From contig NZ_CP020105.1 of NCBI RefSeq assembly GCF_002067135.1, positions 2,728,001 through 2,792,000 of the forward strand: 64,000 nucleotides of DNA, read 5' to 3'. This document shows, one piece after another, positions 25,299 to 34,733 of this stretch. The notes below the pieces were generated by a model, which saw only the letters and a program-made list of their open reading frames with translations, was not told where the DNA came from and searched no databases. Each line of letters starts with the position of its first letter. Position 1 is the first letter of the stretch. Origin of the DNA: Spirosoma rigui. GTDB taxonomy: Bacteria; Bacteroidota; Bacteroidia; Cytophagales; Spirosomataceae. The position numbers were made by a program, and so were the translations under genes.

Positions 25299-28200
25299 AT
25301 GAAATCGAACTATTTACATTCACTTATTTCTGCGCAAAATGCCCGTCGATGGTTTAGCGTAGCGGTCCTCTTTTGCCTGTTGCCGGCCGCTGCGGCTCTG
25401 GCCCAAACGGTCACCGGCCGGGTAACGTCGGGCGATGATAACCAGCCCTTGCCGGGCGTCTCGATCGTCGTCAAAGGCACCACCGCCGGGACTACCTCGC
25501 GCTCGGATGGTACGTACACCATTAACGTTCAGCCTAACAGCACACTCACGTTTTCGTTCATCGGTTATACCTCGCAGGAGGTGGCTGTAGCGAACCGGAC
25601 GAAGCTGGACATCAGGCTGGTTGCTGGTGAGCAGACGCTGAGTGAGTTTGTTGTAACGGCCCTCGGTATCAAGAAAGACATCCGGCAAACGGGGGTATCC
25701 ATCCAGTCGGTAGACGGGGCCCAACTGCTCAAAGCCCGGGAACCTAATGCCATAAACTCGCTGGTGGGCAAAGTAGCGGGTCTGACCATCGGAGCCTCGG
25801 CCGAACTGCTGCGTCGCCCAAACATTGTGCTGCGGGGCAATTCAGACGTGTTGTTCGTTGTTGATGGCGTCCCCATCAACTCCGATACCTGGAATATCAG
25901 TCCAGACGATATTGACACGTATTCGGTCCTGAAAGGGGCGTCGGCATCGGCGCTGTACGGGTTTCGGGGCAAGAACGGGGCTATTCTGATCACGACCAAA
26001 CGCGGCACGAAAGACAAGCGGGGCTTCGCCGTTGATGTGAACACGAGCCAGATGGTCGACAACGGATTTCTGGCCATTCCTAAAGTGCAGGATGAATACG
26101 GCCCCGGCGACCACGGTGTCTATGAGTTCGTCGATGGTAAAGGGGGCGGCAAAAACGATGGCGACTACGACATCTGGGGTCCTCGGTTTGAAGGGCAACT
26201 GATTCCGCAATACGACAGCCCCATTGACCCGGTGACCGGCAAGCGGACGGGTACGCCCTGGGTAGCGCGGGGTAAAGATAACCTTCGTCGTTTTTTACAG
26301 CCGGGCATCCTCTCAACGAATAACATATCGGTATCGTCGTCGGGCGAGAAATACGATCTGCGCTTTTCGGTGTCGCACAACTACCAGCGCGGTCTGGTGC
26401 CCAACACCAAGCTCAACAGCACGACCTTCAAGGTGTCAACGGGGTATAATTTCTCGAACCGGCTGCGATTTGAGGGGGACGTGCAGGTCAACCGGCAGTA
26501 TACGCCCAATATTCCCGACGTGAACTACGGTCCCAACTCCATGATTTATAATATCGTGATCTGGGGTGGTGCCGACTGGGATGTTGACCAGCTTAAAAAC
26601 TACTGGCAGCCCGGTAAAGAAGGAACGCAGCAGATCTATGCTGAGTACCAGCGCTATAACAACCCCTGGTTCACGGCCAAAGAGTGGCTGCGGGGTCACT
26701 ACAAAACCGACATCGTTGGGCAGACATCGCTTAAATACAGTATTGCCGATGGCCTGGACCTTACTCTGCGCACGCAGGTGTCGACCTGGAACCTGTTGCG
26801 GAATGAGAAATTTCCGTACTCGGCCACCAGCTACGGCCGCGAAGAAACCAAAGGCGATTACCGCGAAGACCGCCGGAGCCTGCTGGATAACAACACCGAT
26901 CTGCTGCTCAAGTATGCCAAACGGGTAAGCCCGCTGCTGAACGTCAACGCCATTGCCGGGGGTAACCTGCGGGTATATAACTATAACTCGAATTACACCT
27001 CCACCAATTACCTGAACGTACCGGGTGTCTATAACTTCGCTAATTCGCTCAACCCGGTTATTGCGTCGAACTTCCAGTCGGACATGCGGGTGCTATCGGC
27101 GTATTACTCGGCCGACTTCACGCTGAAGGACTTCCTGACCGTATCGACAACGGGCCGGATGGACAAACTGTCGACGCTGCCCCAGGGCAACAATACGTTC
27201 TTCTATCCGTCGGTGGCGCTGAGTACGGTCCTGTCCGACTACCTGCGGTTGCCCCAGGCCATTTCGTTCCTGAAGGTGCGGGCGTCATATGCCAACGTAA
27301 AAGACGGCCTGACCCAGTCGACCATTGGCGTCCCATCGTGGTCGCTGGGTTACGGGGAGCAGTACCAGTCGTCGTACGACGGGCCAACGTACCAGAATGC
27401 GGCCGTTTACAGTACCCCGCTGACGGTCAACAATACGTCAACAGCGTATTTCACCAACGCGCTGAACAACCCGAATATCAAGCCCAACAGTACCTCACAG
27501 ACGGAGGTTGGCCTGGACGTTCGCTTTCTCAACAACCGGCTCGCCTTCGACGCGGCTTACTACATCAGCGACGATGGCCCGCGTATTTTCAACCTGCCCA
27601 TCTCCGAAACTACCGGCTACTCATCGGCACTGGTGAACGGGATCAAGACCCAGAAGAAAGGGATCGAACTGTCGCTGACGGGGAAAGTTATCCAGAACCC
27701 CAACGGCCTGAACTGGGATGTGCTGGCCAACTGGTCGACCTATAAAGAGATCTACAAAGATTTCTATCCGGGGGTTACGGCCCTCAATACCTTCTTCAAA
27801 GTGGGCGACCGGACGGATAAATACTACACATCGACGTTTGTGCGGGCACCCGATGGACAGATTATCAACGATGCCGGTGGCCGACCCATCCGGACAACGG
27901 TGGCGCAGTATGTGGGCAACATCAATCCCGACTGGGTGTTTGGCCTCAATAACCGTTTCAGCTATAAGAACCTGACGTTCAGCTTTCAGTTCGACGGGCG
28001 CGTGGGCGGTGTCATCTCCGACTACGTGGAGCAGAAAACGTGGGCCGGTGGCCGGATCATCAACACCGTACAGGGCGATATGGCCATTGCCCGTCTGAAC
28101 GACACCAAAGGCATTAAGTCGTATCTGGGCGAAGGTGTACAGGTGAGCAACGGCGCCAGCATCAACTACAACTCGGATGGCTACGTGACCAACTACGCCG

Positions 28201-28517
28201 AACTGCAATTCAAGCCTAATGAAACGAAGGCGTTTCTGCAGGATTACATCGCCCGGCGCTACGGCTTCGATGGAGGTACCATCATCAGCCGGACTTACGC
28301 CAAACTGCGGGAGGTTGTCATTGGCTACTCCCTGCCCCAGGCTTTCACCAGTCGGCTGGGAATCCGGCAGGCATCGGTTTCGCTCGTGGCCCGGAACCTG
28401 CTCTACTTCGCCGAACGGAAAGATATCGACATCGACCAGTTCACCAGTGGCGGCCGTTCCGATCTGCAAACGCCCACAACCCGGCGGTACGGTATTAACC
28501 TGAATCTGACATTCTAA
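25299..28517 (+). CDS. SusC/RagA-type TonB-dependent outer-membrane transporter
   Basis: The 1072-residue TonB-dependent transporter has a signal peptide (1 to about 35, ending ALAQ), a carboxypeptidase-regulatory-like domain (VTGRVTSGDDNQPLPGVSIV onward, 38-110), a plug domain (GVPINSDTW, LYGFRGKNGAILITTKRG) and a C-terminal beta-barrel ending in a terminal aromatic (LNLTF). It pairs with the SusD gene to bind and import large substrates across the outer membrane. Its position inside phosphonate genes suggests phosphonate-bearing substrates such as phosphonolipids or phosphonoglycans, which is inference. Confidence 0.95.
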   Translation: MKSNYLHSLISAQNARRWFSVAVLFCLLPAAAALAQTVTGRVTSGDDNQPLPGVSIVVKGTTAGTTSRSDGTYTINVQPNSTLTFSFIGYTSQEVAVANRTKLDIRLVAGEQTLSEFVVTALGIKKDIRQTGVSIQSVDGAQLLKAREPNAINSLVGKVAGLTIGASAELLRRPNIVLRGNSDVLFVVDGVPINSDTWNISPDDIDTYSVLKGASASALYGFRGKNGAILITTKRGTKDKRGFAVDVNTSQMVDNGFLAIPKVQDEYGPGDHGVYEFVDGKGGGKNDGDYDIWGPRFEGQLIPQYDSPIDPVTGKRTGTPWVARGKDNLRRFLQPGILSTNNISVSSSGEKYDLRFSVSHNYQRGLVPNTKLNSTTFKVSTGYNFSNRLRFEGDVQVNRQYTPNIPDVNYGPNSMIYNIVIWGGADWDVDQLKNYWQPGKEGTQQIYAEYQRYNNPWFTAKEWLRGHYKTDIVGQTSLKYSIADGLDLTLRTQVSTWNLLRNEKFPYSATSYGREETKGDYREDRRSLLDNNTDLLLKYAKRVSPLLNVNAIAGGNLRVYNYNSNYTSTNYLNVPGVYNFANSLNPVIASNFQSDMRVLSAYYSADFTLKDFLTVSTTGRMDKLSTLPQGNNTFFYPSVALSTVLSDYLRLPQAISFLKVRASYANVKDGLTQSTIGVPSWSLGYGEQYQSSYDGPTYQNAAVYSTPLTVNNTSTAYFTNALNNPNIKPNSTSQTEVGLDVRFLNNRLAFDAAYYISDDGPRIFNLPISETTGYSSALVNGIKTQKKGIELSLTGKVIQNPNGLNWDVLANWSTYKEIYKDFYPGVTALNTFFKVGDRTDKYYTSTFVRAPDGQIINDAGGRPIRTTVAQYVGNINPDWVFGLNNRFSYKNLTFSFQFDGRVGGVISDYVEQKTWAGGRIINTVQGDMAIARLNDTKGIKSYLGEGVQVSNGASINYNSDGYVTNYAELQFKPNETKAFLQDYIARRYGFDGGTIISRTYAKLREVVIGYSLPQAFTSRLGIRQASVSLVARNLLYFAERKDIDIDQFTSGGRSDLQTPTTRRYGINLNLTF

Positions 28518-28519
28518 TC

Positions 28520-28568
28520 CCCTCACCCCCGGCCCCTCGCTCAATAGGAGAGGGGTCGGGGGCGAGGG
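28520..28568. repeat. GC-rich REP-like palindrome between susC and susD
   Basis: The left arm CCCTCACCCCCGGCCCCTC (28520-28538) pairs with 28550-28568 over 19 bp with one A-C mismatch and one G-T pair; the loop is 11 nt. It occupies most of the 71-bp SusC-SusD spacer and could reduce susD-side readthrough or protect susC mRNA. It shares CCCTCACCCCC with a palindrome inside the phosphoesterase gene at 33244, suggesting a dispersed repeat family. Confidence 0.75.
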
Positions 28569-28588
28569 TAACCACAAACACGAACACG

Positions 28589-30187
28589 ATGAAACTCAAT
28601 AAACTCTTCATACTCTCGCTCACGGCCTTCGCCCTGGTGCTTTCGTCCTGCGAGAAGTCGTTCGACGAACTCGAAAAGGACCCCAACCGGGCTGTCAATG
28701 CACCGGCTTCCCTGGTGCTGAAAGGTATTCTGAACGATATGTACAACAGCGGCAACAGCCCATCCGGGTTTTCGGGGGTTACCTACGCCCCCTGGGGAGC
28801 CGAGCAGCGGTACAATCAGTTCTACGCCAGTAACTACGACTATTACTCGACCAACGAGTACAACTGGACCAGCACGAGCCTGAATTATTTCACGCTCAAA
28901 GACGTGCTCAAAATGGAAACCGAAGCCAAACGGGCGGGGGCACCCGATGTGAATCCATACTCCGCCCTGGGTAAATTCTTCCGGGCGTATTTTTTCGAGA
29001 ACATGACCCGTCGCGTAGGCGATGTTCCCCTGACCGATGCCCTGAAAGATCTGGGCAACCTGACCCCGAAATATGATACGCAGAAATCGGTGTACGTCCA
29101 GATTCTGAAGTGGCTGGACGATGCCAATACCGACATGGCAGCGGTCATCAGCAGGGGCGACAATACGCTGGCCGGTGATTTTTATCTGAACAACGACCTG
29201 CGGAAGTGGCAGAAGGTAATCAACGCCTATCGGATACGGGTACTCGTCAACCTGAGTAAAAAAGAAGCCGACACCGATCTGGCCGTCAGACAAAAATTTG
29301 CCGACATGCTCGGCAACTCCACCAAATATCCGTTGCCGACGGGCCTGAGCGACAACTTGCAGTATATCCACAACAGCACGCAAAGCAAGTACCCGCGCAA
29401 TCAGGATAACTTCGGGCAGAGTGCTACCCGCGAGAATATGGCCAAGACGTATGTCGACCTGCTGGTGGAACGCAAAGACCCGCGTCTTTTTGTGGTAGCC
29501 GAGCCCGCAACGGCCAAATTGGCGGCCGGGTTAAAACCCACCGATTTTGCCGCTTTTGTAGGTGCTTCGTCGGGCGAAGACCTGCAGGACATGGCTACCA
29601 AGGTGCTCAAAGGCGAGTATTCGTTTCAGAACCGGAAGCACTATTACACTACCTACGTAGGGGAACCCGTGTTCATCATTGGTTATCCGGAACTTATGTT
29701 CAATATTGCCGAAGGAATAAACCGGGGCTGGGCTTCGGGCGATGCTGCCAGTTATTACCAGAAAGGGATTGCCGCTTCGATGGAGTTCTACGGGCTGAAA
29801 GACGGCGCCAATACCGTAACCTTCTCGCGGGATGGCGGTATTTTTAACTTCGATACCTACACCGTTCCGGTAAGCCTCGCTGATTACCTGGCGCAGCCCC
29901 TGGTCAGCTATGCGGGAAACAATGCCACGGGTTTGACCCAGATACTGACCCAGAAGTACATCGCTTTCTTCCAGAACTCAGGCCTGGAAGCGTTTTACAA
30001 CCAGCGCCGGACGGGTGTGCCGACTTTCCTGACGGGGGTGGGTACCAGCAACAGCGGACGGATTCCGAAGCGGTGGCTGTATCCACAGAGCGAACGCACT
30101 ACCAACGGCGATAACCTGAAAGCGGCCATCACCAGCCAGTACGGTGCCAACGATGATATCAACGCCACGATGTGGCTGCTGAAATAA
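28589..30187 (+). CDS. SusD/RagB-family outer-membrane lipoprotein
   Basis: The 532-residue surface lipoprotein has a signal peptide with lipobox LSSC (Cys21), then the helical TPR-like SusD fold. Typical pieces are SFDELEKDPNRAVNAPA near the N-terminus and the C-terminal RRTGVPTFLTG and RIPKRWLYPQSE. It acts as the substrate-capturing lid of the SusC transporter encoded 71 bp upstream. The SusD_2-like (SusD/RagB homologue) style without long loops is my impression only. The substrate is not evident from sequence. Confidence 0.93.
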   Translation: MKLNKLFILSLTAFALVLSSCEKSFDELEKDPNRAVNAPASLVLKGILNDMYNSGNSPSGFSGVTYAPWGAEQRYNQFYASNYDYYSTNEYNWTSTSLNYFTLKDVLKMETEAKRAGAPDVNPYSALGKFFRAYFFENMTRRVGDVPLTDALKDLGNLTPKYDTQKSVYVQILKWLDDANTDMAAVISRGDNTLAGDFYLNNDLRKWQKVINAYRIRVLVNLSKKEADTDLAVRQKFADMLGNSTKYPLPTGLSDNLQYIHNSTQSKYPRNQDNFGQSATRENMAKTYVDLLVERKDPRLFVVAEPATAKLAAGLKPTDFAAFVGASSGEDLQDMATKVLKGEYSFQNRKHYYTTYVGEPVFIIGYPELMFNIAEGINRGWASGDAASYYQKGIAASMEFYGLKDGANTVTFSRDGGIFNFDTYTVPVSLADYLAQPLVSYAGNNATGLTQILTQKYIAFFQNSGLEAFYNQRRTGVPTFLTGVGTSNSGRIPKRWLYPQSERTTNGDNLKAAITSQYGANDDINATMWLLK

Positions 30188-30293
30188 GTCATACTTGTCG
30201 TATGTGGTAGTAGTGGAAAGTAGCCGTCATACGTCTGCCACTTTCTCTTACTATCACGTACGACTTTTGACTACAGTGACGTATAAACCCGCT

Positions 30294-31214
30294 ATGAATC
30301 GCAGAACACTTCTCAAAGCCACGGGCCTGTTGCCACTCGTGGCGGCCACCGATGGGCTGGTTATGGCCGCGCCCACAGCCCGCAAACGCAGTCTACGCTT
30401 TGCCTACATTGGCGATACCCACATCAAAGCGGAAACAAAACCCATGGAGCAGGTGGCTAAATGCTTCCATCACCTGCAGAATCAAGCCGACAAACCCGCA
30501 TTTATTCTGCACGGGGGCGATACGATCATGGACGCACTGGGGCAGGGTCGCGACAACGTACAAAAACAGTGGGACGCCTGGAACACGGTCGTGAAAGCCG
30601 ACAACTCGCTGACCATCGAATACTGCATCGGCAATCACGATGTGTGGGGCTACGAACAGGCCCGCAACGACCCGCAGTACGGTAAAAAGTGGGCACTGGA
30701 GCAGATGAAGCTCAGCGAACGGTACCGCTCCTTCGACCGGAACGGCTGGCATTTCATTGTCCTCGACAGCGTTCAGCCAACGCCCGAAAACAAGTGGTAC
30801 ACGGCCCATATCGACCCCGAACAGCTAGCCTGGCTCAAAGCCGATTTGGCCAAGACCAATCCCAAAACGCCCATCCTGCTTATGTCGCACATCCCCATCG
30901 TGTCGGCAACGGTGTTCTACGACAAATCGAACGTCAGGAGCGGTAACTGGCAGATTCCCGGTAGCTGGAACCACACCGACGCGGCTGAGCTAATCGAACT
31001 CTTCTACCAGCACCCGAACATCAAAACGGCCCTGAGCGGTCATATGCACCTGCTGGACCGGGTCGATTATAATGGCGTTGCCTACCTCTGTAATGGATCT
31101 GTTTGCGGCAACTGGTGGACGAGCGATACGTATCACCAGACCAAAGCCGGGTATGCGCTGATGGACTTGTACGATGACGGAACCGTTGAACGGACGTATG
31201 TACAGTATACGTAA
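30294..31214 (+). CDS. Tat-exported metallophosphoesterase
   Basis: The 306-residue calcineurin-like phosphoesterase has a twin-arginine signal (MNRRTLLKATGLLPL). The five metal-binding blocks are intact: IGDTHIK (Asp41, His43), HGGDTIMD (Asp76), GNHDVWG (Asn114, His115), MSHIPI and SGHMHLLD. It likely releases phosphate or a phosphonate moiety from esters in the periplasm. I start at the ATG at 30294, which gives the Tat signal; upstream in-frame codons do not. It follows SusD by 106 bp and precedes the PhnZ-like gene, so it may process imported phosphono-conjugates. Confidence 0.88.
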   Translation: MNRRTLLKATGLLPLVAATDGLVMAAPTARKRSLRFAYIGDTHIKAETKPMEQVAKCFHHLQNQADKPAFILHGGDTIMDALGQGRDNVQKQWDAWNTVVKADNSLTIEYCIGNHDVWGYEQARNDPQYGKKWALEQMKLSERYRSFDRNGWHFIVLDSVQPTPENKWYTAHIDPEQLAWLKADLAKTNPKTPILLMSHIPIVSATVFYDKSNVRSGNWQIPGSWNHTDAAELIELFYQHPNIKTALSGHMHLLDRVDYNGVAYLCNGSVCGNWWTSDTYHQTKAGYALMDLYDDGTVERTYVQYT

Positions 31215-31315
31215 CACCGGCCGTTAGCTCTGTTGGTTAAAAGACTTCAGGTTAGGCTGGTGACCTATTCTTTCACCATCGAACATTCTTCCGGGCGGGA
31301 TACCCGGCACAACGC

Positions 31316-31849
31316 ATGAACACCATCGCTACCCTTTTTGCCGAGAGCGGGCAGGATGCCTACTACGGTGAGCCTGTTACTCAACTCGAACACGCCCTGC
31401 AGTGTGCGCAACTGGCCGAAAAAGCCGGTGCCGACCGCGAAACAGTTGTGGCTGCGTTTCTGCACGATATTGGGCATCTGCTGCCCGCCGAGGAAAGCAA
31501 GGGCTATATGGATGGGTACGGCACCGTCGACCACGAGCGGCTCGGGGCTGATTACCTCCGGGCACGTGGCTTTTCGGAGAAAGTGGCGCAGCTGATCGAG
31601 CACCACGTCAACGCCAAGCGGTACCTGGTCTATAAAAATCCTGATTACTTCGCCCGGCTCTCGGAGGCCAGCCTGAAAACGCTGGAGTTTCAGGGTGGGC
31701 CGATGTCGGCCGACGAAGCTGCCCGGTTCGAAGCCAATCCGTACTTCCGGCAGATCCTGCAGGTGCGGGGTTGGGACGAGCAGGCCAAAATTCCCGGCCT
31801 GCCAACGCCGGACATGCATTATTACCTGGCCCTCGCGACTACCATCTGA
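31316..31849 (+). CDS. PhnZ-like HD-domain phosphonate oxygenase
   Basis: This 177-residue HD protein carries the full diiron ligand pattern of PhnZ: His26 (QLEH), His50-Asp51 (FLHDIGH), His73 (VDHE), His96 (IEHH) and Asp154 (GWD). It also has the YYGE motif (16-19) that in PhnZ provides a tyrosine lid and a glutamate touching the substrate. PhnZ oxidatively cleaves 1-hydroxy-2-aminoethylphosphonate to glycine and phosphate. No PhnY-type dioxygenase gene is present in this window to make the hydroxylated substrate, so it may act on hydroxylated phosphonate from outside. Annotation tools usually call this TIGR03276. Confidence 0.88.
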   Translation: MNTIATLFAESGQDAYYGEPVTQLEHALQCAQLAEKAGADRETVVAAFLHDIGHLLPAEESKGYMDGYGTVDHERLGADYLRARGFSEKVAQLIEHHVNAKRYLVYKNPDYFARLSEASLKTLEFQGGPMSADEAARFEANPYFRQILQVRGWDEQAKIPGLPTPDMHYYLALATTI

Positions 31850-31877
31850 CCGGACCCGAATTTTTTCCGTCAAGCCT

Positions 31878-34649
31878 ATGAAACACGTTTTCCCCGTTGT
31901 ACTGCTACTGGTATCGCTGACGGCTTCTGCGCAGAAGACCTACACGACCCTTCAGGTACCCGGCCGGGCCGAATATTGCCGGATCGATACTGCCGGGCGA
32001 TCGGTGTTGCCGAGCGGGCGTTACGTGACCCCGGCTGGTAAAACGATTCGTATTGCCAATGACCCCTTCGGGATGGCACTCTCGCCCAACGGCCAGCGGG
32101 CGGTGACGTTGCACGACGGTTTGCTGACGGTACTCGACCTGCGGACCCTGCAGGCCACCCGCGTTCCCGATTATGTCGGCAAAATCCCCGCTGTGCTAAA
32201 AGACGGTTCGTTTCTGGGTGTCGCTATGGCCGCCGATAACCGGACTGCCTACCTCAGCAACGGCGACAAAGGTCGGGTCATCATCTTCGACACGGAGCAG
32301 CTTCGCGTGCTGGATAGTATTAGTCTCGACGGCAACGGCTATACCGACAGCTTCACGTCCGACCTGCTTTTGAACGGTCATGAACTGCTGGTGCTGGACC
32401 GGGGTAATTTTCGGCTGGTACGTATCGATCTGGCCACAAAACGCATTACCGCTTCCATTCCAACGGGGCGGCAGCCGTTCGGATTAGCCCTGACACCCGA
32501 TAAGAAAACCGCTTTCGTCGCCAACGTGGGCCTGTATGCCTACCCTAAAGTGCCGGGCGTAACCCCGACCAACAAGGACACGATGATGCTCAAGTTCCCG
32601 GCCTACGGTGCCCATACCAAAGAATCCCGCGAGGGGGTGGAGGTGGAAGGCCGACGGATACCGGGTCTGGGCAGCCCGCTCGTTGACGAGGCCATGAGCG
32701 TCTGGATGGTGAACCTGGCCACCAACAAAGTTACGGCCAAGCTCAAGACCGGGGTACAGATAGGGGAGATGATCGAAGAGGCCAAAGTTGTTGGGGGCTC
32801 ATCGCCCAACTCGGTGGCGGTGGGGAGCCGCTTCGCCTATGTATCGAATGCCACCAACGATAACATCTCCATTATCGACCATAAGTTGCGCAAGCTGGCT
32901 GGCACGATCTCGCTCAAAATTGATCCGAAACTGGACCGCTACCGGGGTATGATGCCGTTCGGACTAACGCTTGCCAGTGACGAGAAAACGCTTTATGTGG
33001 CTCTGCTGGCTTTCAACGCTGTCGCCGTTGTGGATGTGCCCACGCGTAAGGTCAAAGGACTGATTTCTACCGGTTGGGGACCCACCCGCGTAGCCCTTTC
33101 GCCCGACCAGCATACGCTGTATGTTACCTCCGCGCGGGGCTACGGTGCCGGACCCAACGGGGGAGCTACGTTCGTGAAGCCTCCGCAGGGGACCTACATT
33201 GGCGATATCCAGCTGGGCACATTCCAGGCGGTGGATGTAGTGGCCCTCACCCCCCGTACCCCGCTCCCCGGGGGAGCGGGGGTGGAAACCCTCCAATCCT
33301 ACACCAAACAGGTTCTTGCCAATACCTACCAGACCGTTAGGCTGGCCGATAACGGTCGTAACCCGCTGCCGGTGCTGCCCAAAACCCGCACGTCGCCCAT
33401 CAAGTATATCGTTTACATCACCAAGGAGAACCGGACCTACGACGAAGTACTGGGGCAGCTAAAATCGGGGAAAGGCGATTCGACGCTGGCGCGGTTTGGA
33501 ACGGGGGTGACGCTGAAAAGTCGGATCGCTACCTCGCGGGGTAACAGCGGGCGCACAACGGATACGGCCGTTGACTCGATCCGGATTACGGCGGCCGATG
33601 TCATGCCCAACCACAACCGACTGGCCAGCCAGTTTGCGTTTTCCGATAATTTCTACTGCGATTCGGACGCCAGTATTCACGGCCACCACTGGATGATGGG
33701 CACCATTCCCAACGAGTGGATCGAAGCCAATGCCGCTTCGGCGGGGCGGTTCGATGCGTTCTCGAAAGCCCCCGGTCGTCAGTTTCCCAAGTCGTCGGGG
33801 GGGATCGATCCGGAGGATTACAATGAAATTGGTGGGCTCTGGGAAGCCCTGGAACGCAGCAAGGTATCCTTCTATAACTTCGGGCAGGTGAATGAGTATG
33901 CCGGGAATTATGAAGAGCAGTTCGATACGACCTTCGGGACGGCACACCCGGTGGTGTTTCCCATGCCCGCCGCTGCCTTCCGGCATACGTCGCGCAACTT
34001 CGCGGGCTACAACACCAACATTCCCGACCAGTTCCGGATGGACCAGTTCGAGCGGGAGTTTACGACGCGCTGGATAACGGGTAAACAGGCCCTGCCGCAG
34101 TTGCTCACGGTGATGCTGCCCAATGACCACGGCTCCGGCCCGCGCCCCACGGAAGGCTACCCGTACCTGCACTCCTACATGGCCGACAACGATCTGGCCG
34201 TGGGCCGGATGCTGCACTTCCTGTCGCGCACGAAGTACTGGAAGAACATGCTCGTTGTCATTACCGAAGATGACCCGCAGGGGGGCGTCGACCATATCGA
34301 TGCGCACCGGTCACTGCTGATGCTCGCGGGACCGTATGTGAAACGCGGTTACGTATCGCACACCCACGCCAACTTCGGCTCTATTCTGAAAGTGATCTAC
34401 AACATTCTGGGTGTCAACTACGTGAACCAGTACGACCTGACGGCGTCGTTGCTGCAGGATATGTTTACCGACAAACCCGACCTGCGCCCCTACGACGCGG
34501 TGCTCCCCGACGTACGCATCTTCGATCCGCAACAGGCCATGAAACCCTATAACAAACCCTTTGACTGGCACAAAATCCAGAAAGGTCCCGAAATGGACGA
34601 CCGTGCGGACCAGCGCGCCGAGCACTACCGCCAGCAGGGCGAGAAATAA
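31878..34649 (+). CDS. Beta-propeller / phosphoesterase (PF04185-type) fusion protein
   Basis: The 923-residue periplasmic protein has a signal peptide (1-19), a YVTN-type beta-propeller (about 30-450, repeats such as LALTPDKKTAFVANVG and VALSPDQHTLYVTSARG) and a C-terminal phosphoesterase domain (about 505-900: IVYITKENRTYDEVLGQ, FSDNFYCDSDASIHGHHWMM, MLPNDHGSGPRPTEGYP, VITEDDPQGGVDHIDAHRS). These hold the Glu/Asn, Asp, His and Asp/His metal ligands expected in the alkaline-phosphatase superfamily. The ATG at 31878 is chosen because it yields the signal peptide. A palindromic repeat is inserted in frame at residues 456-470, between the two domains. It likely frees phosphate or phosphonate from esters. 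Confidence 0.85.
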   Translation: MKHVFPVVLLLVSLTASAQKTYTTLQVPGRAEYCRIDTAGRSVLPSGRYVTPAGKTIRIANDPFGMALSPNGQRAVTLHDGLLTVLDLRTLQATRVPDYVGKIPAVLKDGSFLGVAMAADNRTAYLSNGDKGRVIIFDTEQLRVLDSISLDGNGYTDSFTSDLLLNGHELLVLDRGNFRLVRIDLATKRITASIPTGRQPFGLALTPDKKTAFVANVGLYAYPKVPGVTPTNKDTMMLKFPAYGAHTKESREGVEVEGRRIPGLGSPLVDEAMSVWMVNLATNKVTAKLKTGVQIGEMIEEAKVVGGSSPNSVAVGSRFAYVSNATNDNISIIDHKLRKLAGTISLKIDPKLDRYRGMMPFGLTLASDEKTLYVALLAFNAVAVVDVPTRKVKGLISTGWGPTRVALSPDQHTLYVTSARGYGAGPNGGATFVKPPQGTYIGDIQLGTFQAVDVVALTPRTPLPGGAGVETLQSYTKQVLANTYQTVRLADNGRNPLPVLPKTRTSPIKYIVYITKENRTYDEVLGQLKSGKGDSTLARFGTGVTLKSRIATSRGNSGRTTDTAVDSIRITAADVMPNHNRLASQFAFSDNFYCDSDASIHGHHWMMGTIPNEWIEANAASAGRFDAFSKAPGRQFPKSSGGIDPEDYNEIGGLWEALERSKVSFYNFGQVNEYAGNYEEQFDTTFGTAHPVVFPMPAAAFRHTSRNFAGYNTNIPDQFRMDQFEREFTTRWITGKQALPQLLTVMLPNDHGSGPRPTEGYPYLHSYMADNDLAVGRMLHFLSRTKYWKNMLVVITEDDPQGGVDHIDAHRSLLMLAGPYVKRGYVSHTHANFGSILKVIYNILGVNYVNQYDLTASLLQDMFTDKPDLRPYDAVLPDVRIFDPQQAMKPYNKPFDWHKIQKGPEMDDRADQRAEHYRQQGEK
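33244..33285. repeat. REP-like palindrome inside the phosphoesterase gene
   Basis: CCCTCACCCCC (33244-33254) is followed by an 11-bp perfect palindrome CCCCGCTCCCC / GGGGAGCGGGG (33259-33269 and 33271-33281) and GTGG. It is translated in frame as LTPRTPLPGGAGVETL. It shares CCCTCACCCCC and the G/C-run design with the repeat at 28520. Confidence 0.7.
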
Positions 34650-34733
34650 ATAATGCAACCACTACCAGGGGCTACGGCCGTACCGCCCTGGAAAAGTGTC
34701 AACTACCGGCAGGGTTTATGGCCGTTCTTACGC

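Noticed and set aside
27621..28577. A long minus-strand open frame opposite susC
   Set aside because: It is a shadow of the SusC barrel coding sequence, with no domain or start signal.
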